22,459 nt of DNA from Liolophura sinensis (GCF_032854445.1 NW_027018483.1:1-22459), one strand, 5' to 3'. Numbered from the stretch's first letter, positions 9,372 through 20,913 are shown. A program made the numbers and translations. Notes: generated by a model from the sequence alone, not told the origin.

Positions 9372-9921
9372 ACCACACCATTTGTACATAAAAAACACAA
9401 AGTACTAGATACAGTCTGCTGTAAAAAGTACAATTGAACACTGACCCACATCAATAAGCTGCCAAAAGATGCGGAATTGGGCCAGGCATCGGCAGCTGTT
9501 TAAAAAATTGCAAATTTCCCTGGTTTCCATGGAGTAAGAGCCGTTGTTAGGCACGTGATGTTGTCATCAATGATCATTCAATTGTCGCTACAGCCAAAAG
9601 TATTGGTCGGAGAGCAACGCGGTTTGCACCATTCGATTTCTCGTCACAAAATACGTCGGATTAGCCTCTTACCAGCAGCACTGGAACAGTTTTTCCACTT
9701 TTGCATTTTTGCCTGGTCTTTTTGTTAATTGAAATCGGCTACACTGTACTATGTACCATCGCGACTAGTCATTACTATATTCAACTTTTGACTATAAGTT
9801 ATGTGCCCTTTGGTAGCCCAGAAGACGTCAAATCTTTGGGCTAAGCCCATTTAACTCATCCAGCAATTGTCTTATTTCTAGGTCGAAGAAAATCTCAATG
9901 TCTTTATCTACTTGTAGAAAA
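9372..9921 (+). repeat. Monomer 18 (class C)
   Basis: ATAAGCTGCC, CCGTTGTTAGGCACGTGATGTTG and TCACAAAA define class C. Ends TTCTAGGTCGAAGAAAATC. CTACTTGTAG in place of CTACGTGTAG near 9910 is private. Confidence 0.93.
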
Positions 9922-10471
9922 ACCACACCATTTGTACATAAAAAACACAAAGTACTAGATACAGTGTGCTGTAAAAAGTACAATTGAACACTGACCCACA
10001 TCAATAAGGTGCCAAAAGATGCGGAATTGGGCCAGGCATCGGCAGCTGTTTAAAAAATTGCAAATTTCCCTGGTTTCCATGTAGTATGAGCCGTTGCTAG
10101 GCACGTGATTTTGTCATCAATGATTATTCAATTGTCGCTACAGCCAAATGTATTAGTCGGAGAGCAACGCGGTTTGCACCATTCGATTTCTCGTCAAAAA
10201 ATACGTCGGATTATCCTCTTACCAGCAGCACTGGAACAGTTTTTCCACTTTTGCATTTTTGCCTGGTCTTTTTGTTAATTGAAATCGGCTACACTGTACT
10301 ATGTACCATCGCGACTGGTCATTACTATATTCAACTTTTGACTATAAGTTATGTGCCCTTCGGTAGCCCAGAAGACGTCAAATCTTTGGGCTAAGCCCAT
10401 TTAACTCATCCAGCAATTGTCTTATTTCTAGGTCGAAGAAAATCTCAATGTCTTTATCTACGTGTAGAAAA
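9922..10471 (+). repeat. Monomer 19 (class E)
   Basis: CATGTAGTATGAGCCGTTGC with ATGTATTAG, GATTATTCAATTG, GGATTATCC and CCCTTCGG. Closest class relative is monomer 10, nine units upstream. Confidence 0.92.
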
Positions 10472-11021
10472 ACCACACCATTTGTACATAAAAAACACAA
10501 AGTACTAGATACAGTGTGCTGTAAAAAGTACAATTGAACACTGACCCACATCAATAAGGTGCCAAAAGATGCGGAATTGGGCCAGGCATCGGCAGCTGTT
10601 TAAAAAATTGCAAATTTCCCTGGTTTCCATGGAGTAAGAGCCGTTTCTAGGGAAGTGATGTTGTCATCGATGATTATTCAATTGTCGCTACAGCCAAAAG
10701 CATTGGTCGGAGAGCAACGCGGTTTGCACCATTCGATTTCTCGTCACAAAATACGTCGGATTAGCCTCTTACCAGCAGCACTGGAACAGTTTTTCCACTT
10801 TTGCATTTTTGCCTGTTCTTTTTGTTAATTGAAATCGGCTACACTGTACTATGTACAATCGCGACTAGTCATTACTATATTCAACTTTTGACTATAAGTT
10901 ATGTGCCCTTTGGTAGCCCAGATCACGTCAAATCTTTGGGCTAAGCCCATTTAACTCACCCAGCAATTGTCTTACTTCTAAGTCCAAGACAATCTCAATG
11001 TCTTTATCTACGTGTAGAAAA
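10472..11021 (+). repeat. Monomer 20, D/G hybrid
   Basis: The 5' half has the class D marks AGGGAAGTG and CATCGATGATTATTC with AAAGCATTGG and TCACAAAA. The 3' half has GCCTGTTCTT, ACTAGTC and AGATCACGTC as in monomer 12. The switch lies between about 10748 and 10814. GTACAATCGC is private here and in monomer 23. Confidence 0.85.
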
Positions 11022-11569
11022 ACCACACCATTTGTACATAAAAAACACAAAGTACTAGATACAGTGTGCTGTAAAAAGTACAATTGAACACTGACCCACA
11101 TCAATAAGGTGCCAAGAGATGCGGAATTGGGCCAGGCATCGCAGCTGTTTACAAATTGCAAATTTCCCTGGTTTCCATGGAGTAAGAACCGTTGTTAGGC
11201 ACGTGATTTTGTCATCAATTATCATTCAATTGTCGCTACAGCCAAAAGCATTAGTCGGAGAGCAACACAGTTTGCACCATTCGATTTCTCGTCACAAAAT
11301 ACGTCGGATTAGCCTCTTACCAGCAGCACTGGAACAGTTTTTCCACTTTTGCATTTTTGCCTGGTCTTTTTGTTAATTGAAATCGGCTACACTGTACTAT
11401 CTACCACCGCGACTGGTCATTACTATATTCAACTTTTGACTATAAGTTATGTGCCCTTTGGTAGCCCAGAAGACGTCAAATCTTTGAGCTAAGCCCATTT
11501 AACTCACCCAGCAATTGTCTTACTTCTAAGTCCAAGACAATCTCAATGTCTTTATCTACGTGTAGAAAA
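11022..11569 (+). repeat. Monomer 21, hybrid of monomers 13 and 14 types
   Basis: 5' marks CCAAGAGATGC, CAATTATC and CAACAC match monomer 13. The 3' marks CCCTTTGG, CCCAGAAG and CTTACTTCTAAGTCC match monomer 14. The switch falls between 11270 and 11457. This would be the product of deleting one monomer length by unequal exchange. TTTACAAATTG and TTTGAGCTAAG are private. Confidence 0.85.
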
Positions 11570-12119
11570 ACCACACCATTTGTACATAAAAAACAAAAAG
11601 TACTAGATACAGTCTGCTGTAAAAAGTACAATTGAACACTGACCCACATCAATAAGGTGCCAAAAGATGCGGAATTGGGCCAGGCATCGGCAGCTGTTTA
11701 AAAAATTGCAAATTTCCCTGGTTTCCATGGAGTAAGAGCCGTTTCTAGGCACGTGATGTTGTCATCAATGATCATTTAATTGTCGCTACAGCCAAAAGTA
11801 TTGGTCGGAGAGCAACGCGGTTTGCACCATTCGATTTCTCGTCAAAAAATACGTCGGATTAGCCTCTTACCAGCAGCACTGGAACAGTTTTTCCACTTTT
11901 GCATTTTTGCCTGGTCTTTTTGTTAATTGAAATCGGCTACACTGTACTATGTACCATCGCGACTGGTCATTACTATATTCAACTTTTGACTATAAGTTAT
12001 GTGCCCTTTGGTAGCCCAGAAGACGTCAAATCTTTGGGCTAAGCCCATTTAACTCATCCAGCAATTTTCTTACTTCTAAGTCCAAGACAATCTCAATGTC
12101 TTTATCTACGTGTAGAAAA
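11570..12119 (+). repeat. Monomer 22 (class B)
   Basis: Near copy of monomer 15 at a 3846-bp offset: AACAAAAAG, CATTTAATTG and CAATTTTCTTAC. The class A twins that follow monomer 15 are absent here; class C follows directly. Confidence 0.93.
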
Positions 12120-12669
12120 ACCACACCATTTGTACATAAAAAACACAAAGTACTAGATACAGTCTGTTGTAAAAAGTACAATTGAACACTGACCCACATC
12201 AATAAGCTGCCAAAAGATGCGGAATTGGGCCAGGCATCGGCAGCTGTTTAAAAAATTGCAAATTTCCCTGGTTTCCATGGAGTAAGAGCCGTTGTTAGGC
12301 ACGTGATGTTGTCATCAATGATCATTCAATTGTCGCTACAGCCAAAAGTATTGGTCGGAGAGCAACGCGGTTTGCACCATTCGATTTCTCGTCACAAAAT
12401 ACGTCGGATTAGCCTCTTACCAGCAGCACTGGAACAGTTTTTCCACTTTTGCATTTTTGCCTGGTCTTTTTGTTAATTGAAATCGGCTACACTGTACTCT
12501 GTACAATCGCGACTGGTCATTACTATATTCAACTTTTGACTATAAGTTATGTGCCCTTTGGTAGCCCAGAAGACGTCAAATCTTTGGGCTAAGCCCATTT
12601 AACTCATCCAGCAATTGTCTTATTTCTAGGTCGAAGAAAATCTCAATGTCTTTATCTACGTGTAGAAAA
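12120..12669 (+). repeat. Monomer 23 (class C)
   Basis: ATAAGCTGCC and CCGTTGTTAGGCACGTGATG match monomer 18. GTCTGTTG and ACTCTGTACAATC are private or nearly so. Confidence 0.93.
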
Positions 12670-13219
12670 ACCACACCATTTGTACATAAAAAACACAAAG
12701 TACTAGATACAGTGTGCTGTAAAAAGTACAATTGAACACTGACCCACATCAATAAGGTGCCAAAAGATGCGGAATTGGGCCAGGCATCGGCAGCTGTTTA
12801 AAAAATTGCAAATTTCCCTGGTTTCCATGGAGTAAGAGCCGTTTCTAGGCACGTGATGTTGTCATCAATGATCATTCAATTGTCGCTACAGCCAAAAGTA
12901 TTGGTCGGAGAGCAGCGCGGTTTGCACCATTCGATTTCTCGTCACAAAATACGTCGGATTAGCCTCTTACCAGCAGCACTGGAACAGTTTTTCCACTTTT
13001 GCATTTTTGCCTGGTCTTTTTGTTAATTGAAATCGGCTACACTGTACTATGTACCATCGCGACTGGTCATTACTATATTCAACTTTTGACTATAAGTTAT
13101 GTGCCCTTCGGTAGCCCAGAAGACGTCAAATCTTTGGGCTAAGCCCATTTAACTCATCCAGCAATTGTCTTACTTCTAAATCCAAGACAATCTCAATGTC
13201 TTTATCTACGTGTAGAAAA
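12670..13219 (+). repeat. Monomer 24 (class K)
   Basis: Carries AGCAGCGCGG and CTAAATCCAAGAC, which reappear together in the 3' part of monomer 37. Middle region is GTTTCTAGGCACGTGATG. The 7.14-kb super-repeat begins to match within this copy. Confidence 0.93.
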
Positions 13220-13769
13220 ACCACACCATTTGTACATAAAAAAACACAAAGTACTAGATACAGTGTGCTGTAAAAAGTACAATTGAACACTGACCCACAT
13301 CAATAAGGTGCCAAAAGATGCGGAATTGGGCCAGGCATCGGCAGCTGTTGACAAATTGCAAATTTCCCTGGTTTCCATGTAGTATAAGCCGTTGCTAGGC
13401 ACGTGATTTTGTCATCAATGATCATTCAATTGTCGCTACAGCCAAAAGTATTAGTCGGAGAGCAACGCGGTTTGCACCATTCGATTTCTCGTCAAAAAAT
13501 ACGTCGGATTAGCCTCTTACCAGCAGCACTGTAAAAGTTTTTCCACTTTTGCATTTTTTCCTGGTCTTTTTGTGAATTGAAATCGGCTACACTGTACTAT
13601 GTACCATCGCGACTGGTCATTACTATATTCAACTTTTGACTATAAGTTATGTGCCCTTTGGTAGCCCAGAAGACGTCAAATCTTTGGGCTAAGCCCATTT
13701 AACTCATCCAGCAATTGTCTTATTTCTAGGTCGAAGAAAATCTCAATGTCTTTATCTACGTGTAGAAAA
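13220..13769 (+). repeat. Monomer 25 (class E2)
   Basis: TGTTGACAAATTG, CATGTAGTATAAG, ACTGTAAAAG, TTTTTTCCTGG and TGTGAATTG form a haplotype repeated in monomer 38. Has seven A's in the CATAAAAAAACAC run. Confidence 0.93.
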
Positions 13770-14319
13770 ACCACACCATTTGTACATAAAAAACACAAAG
13801 TACTAGATACAGTGTGCTGTAAAAAGTACAATTGAACACTGACGCACATCAATAAGGTGCCAAAAGATGCGGAATTGGGCCAGGCATCGGCAGCTGTTTA
13901 AAAAATTGCAAATTTCCCTGGTTTCCATGGAGTAAGAGCCGTTTCTAGGCAAGTGATGTTGTCATCAATGATCATTCAATTGTCGCTACAGCCAAAAGCA
14001 TTGGTCGGAGAGCAACGCGGTTTGCACCATTCGATTTCTCGTCACAAAATACGTCGGATTAGCCTCTTACCAGCAGCACTGGAACAGTTTTTCCACTTTT
14101 GCATTTTTGCCTGGTCTTTTTGTTAATTGAAATCGGCTACACTGTACTATGTACCATCGCGACTGGTCATTACTATATTCAACTTTTGACTATAAGTTAT
14201 GTGCCCTTTGGTAGCCCAGATCACGTCAAATCTTTGGGCTAAGCCCATTTAACTCACCCAGCAATTGTCTTACTTCTAAGTCCAAGACAATCTCAATGTC
14301 TTTATCTACGTGTAGAAAA
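13770..14319 (+). repeat. Monomer 26 (class G)
   Basis: CTGACGCAC, CAAGTGATG, AAAGCATTGG and AGATCACGTC, repeated in monomer 39. As at 17070 and 20914, an AGATCACGTC copy is followed directly by class A. Confidence 0.93.
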
Positions 14320-14868
14320 ACCACACCATTTGTACATAAAAAACACAAAGTACTAGATACAGTGTGCTGTAAAAAGTACAATTGAACACTGACCCACATC
14401 AATAAGGTGCCAAAAGATGCGGAATTGGGCCAGGCATCGGCAGCTGTTTAAAAAATTGCAAATTTCCCTGGTTTCCATGGAGTAAGAGCCGTTTCTAGGC
14501 ACGTGATGTTGTCATCAATGATCATTCAATTGTCGCTACAGCCAAAAGTATTGGTCGGAGAGCAACGCGGTTTGCACCATTCGATTTCTCGTCAAAAAAT
14601 ACGTCGGATTAGCCTCTTACCAGCAGCACTGGAACAGTTTTTCTACTTTTGCATTTTTGCCTGGTCTTTTAGTTAATTGAAATCGGCTACACTCTACTAT
14701 GTACCATCGCGACTGGTCATTACTATATTCAACTTTGACTATAAGTTATGTGCCCTTTGGTAGCCCAGAAGACGTCAAATCTTTGGGCTTAGCCCATTTA
14801 ACTCATCCATCAATTGTCTTACTTCTAAGTCCAAGACAATCTCAATGTCTTTATCTACGTGTAGAAAA
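14320..14868 (+). repeat. Monomer 27 (class A)
   Basis: TTTTTCTAC, TTTTAGTTAATTG, CACTCTAC, AACTTTGAC, GGCTTAGCCC and CCATCAATTG. By eye identical to monomer 40 except for one base in the CAATGATC site. Confidence 0.94.
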
Positions 14869-15418
14869 ACCACACCATTTGTACATAAAAAACACAAAGT
14901 ACTAGATACAGTCTCCTGTAAAAAGTACAATTGAACACTGACCCACATCAATAAGGTGCCAAAAGATGCGGAATTGGGCCAGGCATCGGCAGCTGTTTAA
15001 AAAATTGCAAATTTCCCTGGTTTCCATGGAGTAAGAGCCGTTTCTAGGCACGTGATGTTGTCATCAATGATCATTTAATTGTCGCTACAGCCAAAAGTAT
15101 TGGTCGGAGAGCAACGCGGTTTGCACCATTCGATTTCTCGTCAAAAAATACGTCGGATTAGCTTCTTACCAGCAGCACTGGAACAGTTTTTTTACTTTTG
15201 CATTTTTGCCTGGTCTTTTTGTTAATTGAAATCGGCTACACTGTACTATGTACCATCGCGACTGGTCATTACTATATTCAACTTTTGACTATAAGTTATG
15301 TGCCCTTTGGTAGCCCAGAAGACGTCAAATCTTTGGGCTAAGCCCGTTTAACTCATCCAGCAATTTTCTTACTTCTAAGTCCAAGACAATCTCAATGTCT
15401 TTATCTACGTGTAGAAAA
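14869..15418 (+). repeat. Monomer 28 (class B)
   Basis: GTCTCCTG, CATTTAATTG, TAGCTTCTTA, AGCCCGTTTAAC and CAATTTTCTTAC, with a seven-T run before ACTTTTG shared with monomer 41 but not 34. Confidence 0.94.
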
Positions 15419-15969
15419 ACCACACCATTTGTACATAAAAAACACAAAGTACTAGATACAGTCTCCTGTAAAAAGTACAATTGAACACTGACCCACATCA
15501 ATAAGCTGCCAAAAGATGCGGAATTGGGCCAGGCATCGGCAGCTGTTTAAAAAATTGCAAATTTCCCTGGTTTCCATGGAGTAAGAGCCGTTGTTAGGCA
15601 CGTGATGTTGTCATCAATGATCATTCAATTGTCGCTACAGCCAAAAGTATTGGTCGGAGAGCAACGCGGTTTGCACCATTCGATTTCTCGTCACAAAATA
15701 CGTCGGATTAGCCTCTTACCAGCATCACTGGAACAGTTTTTTCCACTTTTGCATTTTTGCCTGGTCTTTTTGTTAATTGAAATCGGCTACACTGTACTAT
15801 GTACCATCGCGACTAGTCATTACTATATGCAACTTTTGACTATAAGTTATGTGCCCTTTGGTAGCCCAGAAGACGTCAAATCTTTGGGCTAAGCCCATTT
15901 AACTCATCCAGCAATTGTCTTATTTCTAGGTCGAAGAAAATCTCAATGTCTTTATCTACGTGTAGAAAA
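15419..15969 (+). repeat. Monomer 29 (class C)
   Basis: GTCTCCTG, ATAAGCTGCC, AGCATCACTGG and TATATGCAAC, matching monomer 35. Differs from it by one extra T near 15742 and ACTAGTC for ACTGGTC. Confidence 0.94.
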
Positions 15970-16519
15970 ACCACACCATTTGTACATAAAAAACACAAAG
16001 TACTAGATACAGTGTGCTGTAAAAAGTACAATTGAACACTGACCCACATCAATAAGGTGCCAAAAGATGCGGAATTGGGCCAGGCATCGGCAGCTGTTTA
16101 AAAAATTGCAAATTTCCCTGGTTTCCATGGAGTAAGAGCCGTTTCTAGGGAAGTGATGTTGTCATCGATGATTATTCAATTGTCGCTACAGCCAAAAGCA
16201 TTGGTCGGAGAGCAACGCGGTTTGCACCATTCGATTTGTCGTCACAAAATACGTCGGATTAGCCTCTTACCAGCAGCACTGGAACAGTTTTTCCACTTTT
16301 GCATTTTTGCCTGGTCTTTTTGTTAATTGAAATCGGCTACACTGTACTATGTACCATCGCGACTGGTCATTACTATATTCAACTTTTGACTATAAGTTAT
16401 GTGCCCTTCGGTAGCCCAGAAGACGTCAAATCTTTGGGCTATGCCCATTTAACTCATCCAGCAATTGTCTTATTTCTAGGTCGAAGAAAATCTCAATGTC
16501 TTTATCTACGTGTAGAAAA
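15970..16519 (+). repeat. Monomer 30 (class D)
   Basis: AGGGAAGTG, CATCGATGATTATTC, ATTTGTCGTC, CCCTTCGG and GGCTATGCCC. Matches monomer 36 except for one A in the TTTAAAAAATTG run. Confidence 0.94.
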
Positions 16520-17069
16520 ACCACACCATTTGTACATAAAAAACACAAAGTACTAGATACAGTGTGCTGTAAAAAGTACAATTGAACACTGACCCACATC
16601 AATAAGGTGCCAAAAGATGCGTAATTGGGCCAGGCATCGGCAGCTGTTTAAAAAATTGCAAATTTCCCTGGTTTCCATGTAGTATAAGCCGTTGCTAGGC
16701 ACGTGATTTAGTCATCAATGATCATTCAATTGTCGCTACAGCCAAAAGTATTGGTCGGAGAGCAACGCGGTTTGCACCATTCGATTTCTCGTCACAAAAT
16801 ACGTCGGATTAGCCTCTTACCAGCAGCACTGGAACAGTTTTTCCACTTTTGCATTTTTGCCTGGTCTTTTTGTTAATTGAAATCGGCTACACTGTACTAT
16901 GTACCATCGCGACTGGTGATTACTATATTCAACTTTTGACTATAAGTTATGTGCCCTTTGGTAGCCCAGAAGACGTCAAATCTTTGGGCTATACCCATTT
17001 AACTCATCCAGCAATTGTCTTATTTCTAGGTCGAAGACAATCTCAATGTCTATATCTACGTGTAGAAAA
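16520..17069 (+). repeat. Monomer 31 (class E1)
   Basis: GATGCGTAATTGG, CATGTAGTATAAG and GATTTAG in the 5' half, shared with monomer 37. ACTGGTGATT, GGCTATACCC and TCTATATC in the 3' half are not shared with it. Confidence 0.94.
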
Positions 17070-17618
17070 ACCACACCATTTGTACATAAAAAACACAAAG
17101 TACTAGATACAGTGTGCTGTAAAAAGTACAATTGAACACTGACCCACATCAATAAGGTGCCAAAAGATGCGGAATTGGGCCAGGCATCGCAGCTGTTTAA
17201 AAAATTGCTAATTTCCCTGGTTTCCATGGAGTAAGAGCCGTTGTTAGGCACGTGATTTTGTCATCAATGATCATTCAATTGTCGCTACAGCCAAAAGCAT
17301 TGGTCGGAGAGCAACGCGGTTTGCACCATTCGATTTCTCGTCACAAAATACGTCGGATTAGCCTCTTACCAGCAGCACTGGAACAGTTTTTCCACTTTTG
17401 CATTTTTGCCTGTTCTTTTTGTTAATTGAAATCGGCTACACTGTACTATGTACCATCGCGACTGGTCATTACTATATTCAACTTTTGACTATAAGTTATG
17501 TGCCCTTTGGTAGCCCAGATCACGTCAAATCTTTGGGCTAAGCCCATTTAACTCACCCAGCAATTGTCTTACTTCTAAGTCCAAGACAATCTCAATGTCT
17601 TTATCTACGTGTAGAAAA
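17070..17618 (+). repeat. Monomer 32 (H/G type)
   Basis: The only class H copy to the right of 11570: CATCGCAGCTG and TTGCTAA, but GAGCCGTTGTTAGG. 3' marks GCCTGTTCTT and AGATCACGTC as in monomers 12 and 20. Closes the six-monomer block. Confidence 0.93.
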
Positions 17619-18167
17619 ACCACACCATTTGTACATAAAAAACACAAAGTACTAGATACAGTGTGCTGTAAAAAGTACAATTGAACACTGACCCACATCA
17701 ATAAGGTGCCAAAAGATGCGGAATTGGGCCAGGCATCGGCAGCTGTTTAAAAAATTGCAAATTTCCCTGGTTTCCATGGAGTAAGAGCCGTTTCTAGGCA
17801 CGTGATGTTGTCATCAAGGATCATTCAATTGTCGCTACAGCCAAAAGTATTGGTCGGAGAGCAACGCGGTTTGCACCATTCGATTTCTCGTCAAAAAATA
17901 CGTCGGATTAGCCTCTTACCAGCAGCACTGGAACAGTTTTTCTACTTTTGCATTTTTGCCTGGTCTTTTTGTTAATTGAAATCGGCTACACTCTACTATG
18001 TACCATCGCGACTGGTCATTACTATATTCAACTTTGACTATAAGTTATGTGCCCTTTGGTAGCCCAGAAGACGTCAAATCTTTGGGCTTAGCCCATTTAA
18101 CTCATCCATCAATTGTCTTACTTCTAAGTCCAAGACAATCTCAATGTCTTTATCTACGTGTAGAAAA
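17619..18167 (+). repeat. Monomer 33 (class A)
   Basis: Class A without the TTTTAGTTAA variant; CAAGGATC is private. Opens the seven-monomer block. Confidence 0.94.
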
Positions 18168-18717
18168 ACCACACCATTTGTACATAAAAAACACAAAGTA
18201 CTAGATACAGTCTCCTGTAAAAAGTACAATTGAACACTGACCCACATCAATAAGGTGCCAAAAGATGCGGAATTGGGCCAGGCATCGGCAGCTGTTTAAA
18301 AAATTGCAAATTTCCCTGGTTTCCATGGAGTAAGAGCCGTTTCTAGGCACGTGATGTTGTCATCAATGATCATTTAATTGTCGCTACAGCCAAAAGTATT
18401 GGTCGGAGAGCAACGCGGTTTGCACCATTCGATTTCTCGTCAAAAAATACGTCGGATTAGCTTCTTACCAGCAGCACTGGAACAGTTTTTCCACTTTTGC
18501 ATTTTTGCCTGGTCTTTTTGTTAATTGAAATCGGCTACACTGTACTATGTACCATCGCGACTGGTCATTACTATATTCAACTTTTGACTATAAGTTATGT
18601 GCCCTTTGGTAGCCCAGAAGACGTCAAATCTTTGGGCTAAGCCCGTTTAACTCATCCAGCAATTTTCTTACTTCTAAGTCCAAGACAATCTCAATGTCTT
18701 TATCTACGTGTAGAAAA
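18168..18717 (+). repeat. Monomer 34 (class B)
   Basis: GTCTCCTG, CATTTAATTG, TAGCTTCTTA, AGCCCGTTTAAC and CAATTTTCTTAC. Retains the common GTTTTTCCAC, unlike monomers 28 and 41. Confidence 0.94.
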
Positions 18718-19267
18718 ACCACACCATTTGTACATAAAAAACACAAAGTACTAGATACAGTCTCCTGTAAAAAGTACAATTGAACACTGACCCACATCAA
18801 TAAGCTGCCAAAAGATGCGGAATTGGGCCAGGCATCGGCAGCTGTTTAAAAAATTGCAAATTTCCCTGGTTTCCATGGAGTAAGAGCCGTTGTTAGGCAC
18901 GTGATGTTGTCATCAATGATCATTCAATTGTCGCTACAGCCAAAAGTATTGGTCGGAGAGCAACGCGGTTTGCACCATTCGATTTCTCGTCACAAAATAC
19001 GTCGGATTAGCCTCTTACCAGCATCACTGGAACAGTTTTTCCACTTTTGCATTTTTGCCTGGTCTTTTTGTTAATTGAAATCGGCTACACTGTACTATGT
19101 ACCATCGCGACTGGTCATTACTATATGCAACTTTTGACTATAAGTTATGTGCCCTTTGGTAGCCCAGAAGACGTCAAATCTTTGGGCTAAGCCCATTTAA
19201 CTCATCCAGCAATTGTCTTATTTCTAGGTCGAAGAAAATCTCAATGTCTTTATCTACGTGTAGAAAA
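18718..19267 (+). repeat. Monomer 35 (class C)
   Basis: GTCTCCTG, ATAAGCTGCC, AGCATCACTGG and TATATGCAAC, with ACTGGTC. Pairs with monomer 29 at a 3299-bp offset. Confidence 0.94.
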
Positions 19268-19816
19268 ACCACACCATTTGTACATAAAAAACACAAAGTA
19301 CTAGATACAGTGTGCTGTAAAAAGTACAATTGAACACTGACCCACATCAATAAGGTGCCAAAAGATGCGGAATTGGGCCAGGCATCGGCAGCTGTTTAAA
19401 AATTGCAAATTTCCCTGGTTTCCATGGAGTAAGAGCCGTTTCTAGGGAAGTGATGTTGTCATCGATGATTATTCAATTGTCGCTACAGCCAAAAGCATTG
19501 GTCGGAGAGCAACGCGGTTTGCACCATTCGATTTGTCGTCACAAAATACGTCGGATTAGCCTCTTACCAGCAGCACTGGAACAGTTTTTCCACTTTTGCA
19601 TTTTTGCCTGGTCTTTTTGTTAATTGAAATCGGCTACACTGTACTATGTACCATCGCGACTGGTCATTACTATATTCAACTTTTGACTATAAGTTATGTG
19701 CCCTTCGGTAGCCCAGAAGACGTCAAATCTTTGGGCTATGCCCATTTAACTCATCCAGCAATTGTCTTATTTCTAGGTCGAAGAAAATCTCAATGTCTTT
19801 ATCTACGTGTAGAAAA
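19268..19816 (+). repeat. Monomer 36 (class D)
   Basis: AGGGAAGTG, CATCGATGATTATTC, ATTTGTCGTC and GGCTATGCCC. One A missing from TTTAAAAATTG near 19400. Confidence 0.94.
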
Positions 19817-20364
19817 ACCACACCATTTGTACATAAAAAACACAAAGTACTAGATACAGTGTGCTGTAAAAAGTACAATTGAACACTGACCCACATCAAT
19901 AAGGTGCCAAAAGATGCGTAATTGGGCCAGGCATCGGCAGCTGTTTAAAAATTGCAAATTTCCCTGGTTTCCATGTAGTATAAGCCGTTGCTAGGCACGT
20001 GATTTAGTCATCAATGATCATTCAATTGTCGCTACAGCCAAAAGTATTGGTCGGAGAGCAGCGCGGTTTGCACCATTCGATTTCTCGTCACAAAATACGT
20101 CGGATTAGCCTCTTACCAGCAGCACTGGAACAGTTTTCCACTTTTGCATTTTTGCCTGGTCTTTTTGTTAATTGAAATCGGCTACACTGTACTATGTACC
20201 ATCGCGACTGGTCATTACTATATTCAACTTTTGACTATAAGTTATGTGCCCTTCGGTAGCCCAGAAGACGTCAAATCTTTGGGCTAAGCCCATTTAACTC
20301 ATCCAGCAATTGTCTTACTTCTAAATCCAAGACAATCTCAATGTCTTTATCTACGTGTAGAAAA
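19817..20364 (+). repeat. Monomer 37, E1/K hybrid
   Basis: 5' part equals monomer 31 and 3' part equals monomer 24, with the junction annotated at 20007-20060. At 548 bp it is short because of missing bases in TTTAAAAATTG and CAGTTTTCCAC. Confidence 0.92.
20007..20060. other. Recombination junction inside monomer 37
   Basis: Upstream of this interval monomer 37 carries the marks of monomer 31: GATGCGTAATT, CATGTAGTATAAG and GATTTAG, the last distinguishing base being at 20006. Downstream it carries those of monomer 24: AGCAGCGCGG with its G at 20061, CCCTTCGG, CTAAGCCC and CTAAATCCAAG. The 54 bases between are identical in the two parents. An exchange in this stretch explains how the 3.3-kb register switches to the 7.14-kb register. 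It was probably an unequal crossover or a conversion tract end. Confidence 0.82.
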
Positions 20365-20913
20365 ACCACACCATTTGTACATAAAAAACACAAAGTACTA
20401 GATACAGTGTGCTGTAAAAAGTACAATTGAACACTGACCCACATCAATAAGGTGCCAAAAGATGCGGAATTGGGCCAGGCATCGGCAGCTGTTGACAAAT
20501 TGCAAATTTCCCTGGTTTCCATGTAGTATAAGCCGTTGCTAGGCACGTGATTTTGTCATCAATGATCATTCAATTGTCGCTACAGCCAAAAGTATTAGTC
20601 GGAGAGCAACGCGGTTTGCACCATTCGATTTCTCGTCACAAAATACGTCGGATTAGCCTCTTACCAGCAGCACTGTAAAAGTTTTTCCACTTTTGCATTT
20701 TTTCCTGGTCTTTTTGTGAATTGAAATCGGCTACACTGTACTATGTACCATCGCGACTGGTCATTACTATATTCAACTTTTGACTATAAGTTATGTGCCC
20801 TTTGGTAGCCCAGAAGACGTCAAATCTTTGGGCTAAGCCCATTTAACTCATCCAGCAATTGTCTTATTTCTAGGTCGAAGAAAATCTCAATGTCTTTATC
20901 TACGTGTAGAAAA
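20365..20913 (+). repeat. Monomer 38 (class E2)
   Basis: Copy of monomer 25 with TCACAAAA in place of TCAAAAAA near 20636 and six rather than seven A's in the CATAAAAAACAC run. Confidence 0.94.

Larger units (their letters stand above)
12912..15314 (+). repeat. Left copy of 7.14-kb super-repeat segment
   Basis: This 2.4-kb segment, from AGCAGCGCGG in monomer 24 to GGTAGC in monomer 28, recurs at about 20058-22459 with the private variants in the same order. These are AAATCCAAG, TGTTGACAAATTG, ACTGTAAAAG, CTGACGCAC, AGATCACGTC, TTTTAGTTAA, CTCTAC, GTCTCCTG, TAGCTTCTTA and a seven-T run before ACTTTTG. Monomer starts map at offsets of 7143-7147 bp. The intermediate class A and B copies (17619 and 18168) lack the TTTTAGTTAA and seven-T variants, so the distant copy is the closer relative. 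Confidence 0.9.
14320..17618 (+). repeat. Higher-order repeat block 1: six monomers, 3299 bp
   Basis: Monomers 27-32 run in class order A-B-C-D-E-H/G. Their first five members match, in the same order, monomers 33-37 at a constant offset of 3297-3299 bp (14320 to 17619, 14869 to 18168, 15419 to 18718, 15970 to 19268, 16520 to 19817). By eye, monomer 27 differs from monomer 33 at only two sites (TTTTAGTTAA versus TTTTTGTTAA, and CAATGATC versus CAAGGATC). Neighbouring monomers of different class differ at many more. Same-class similarity at a distance exceeding neighbour similarity is the definition of a higher-order repeat. Confidence 0.9.
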
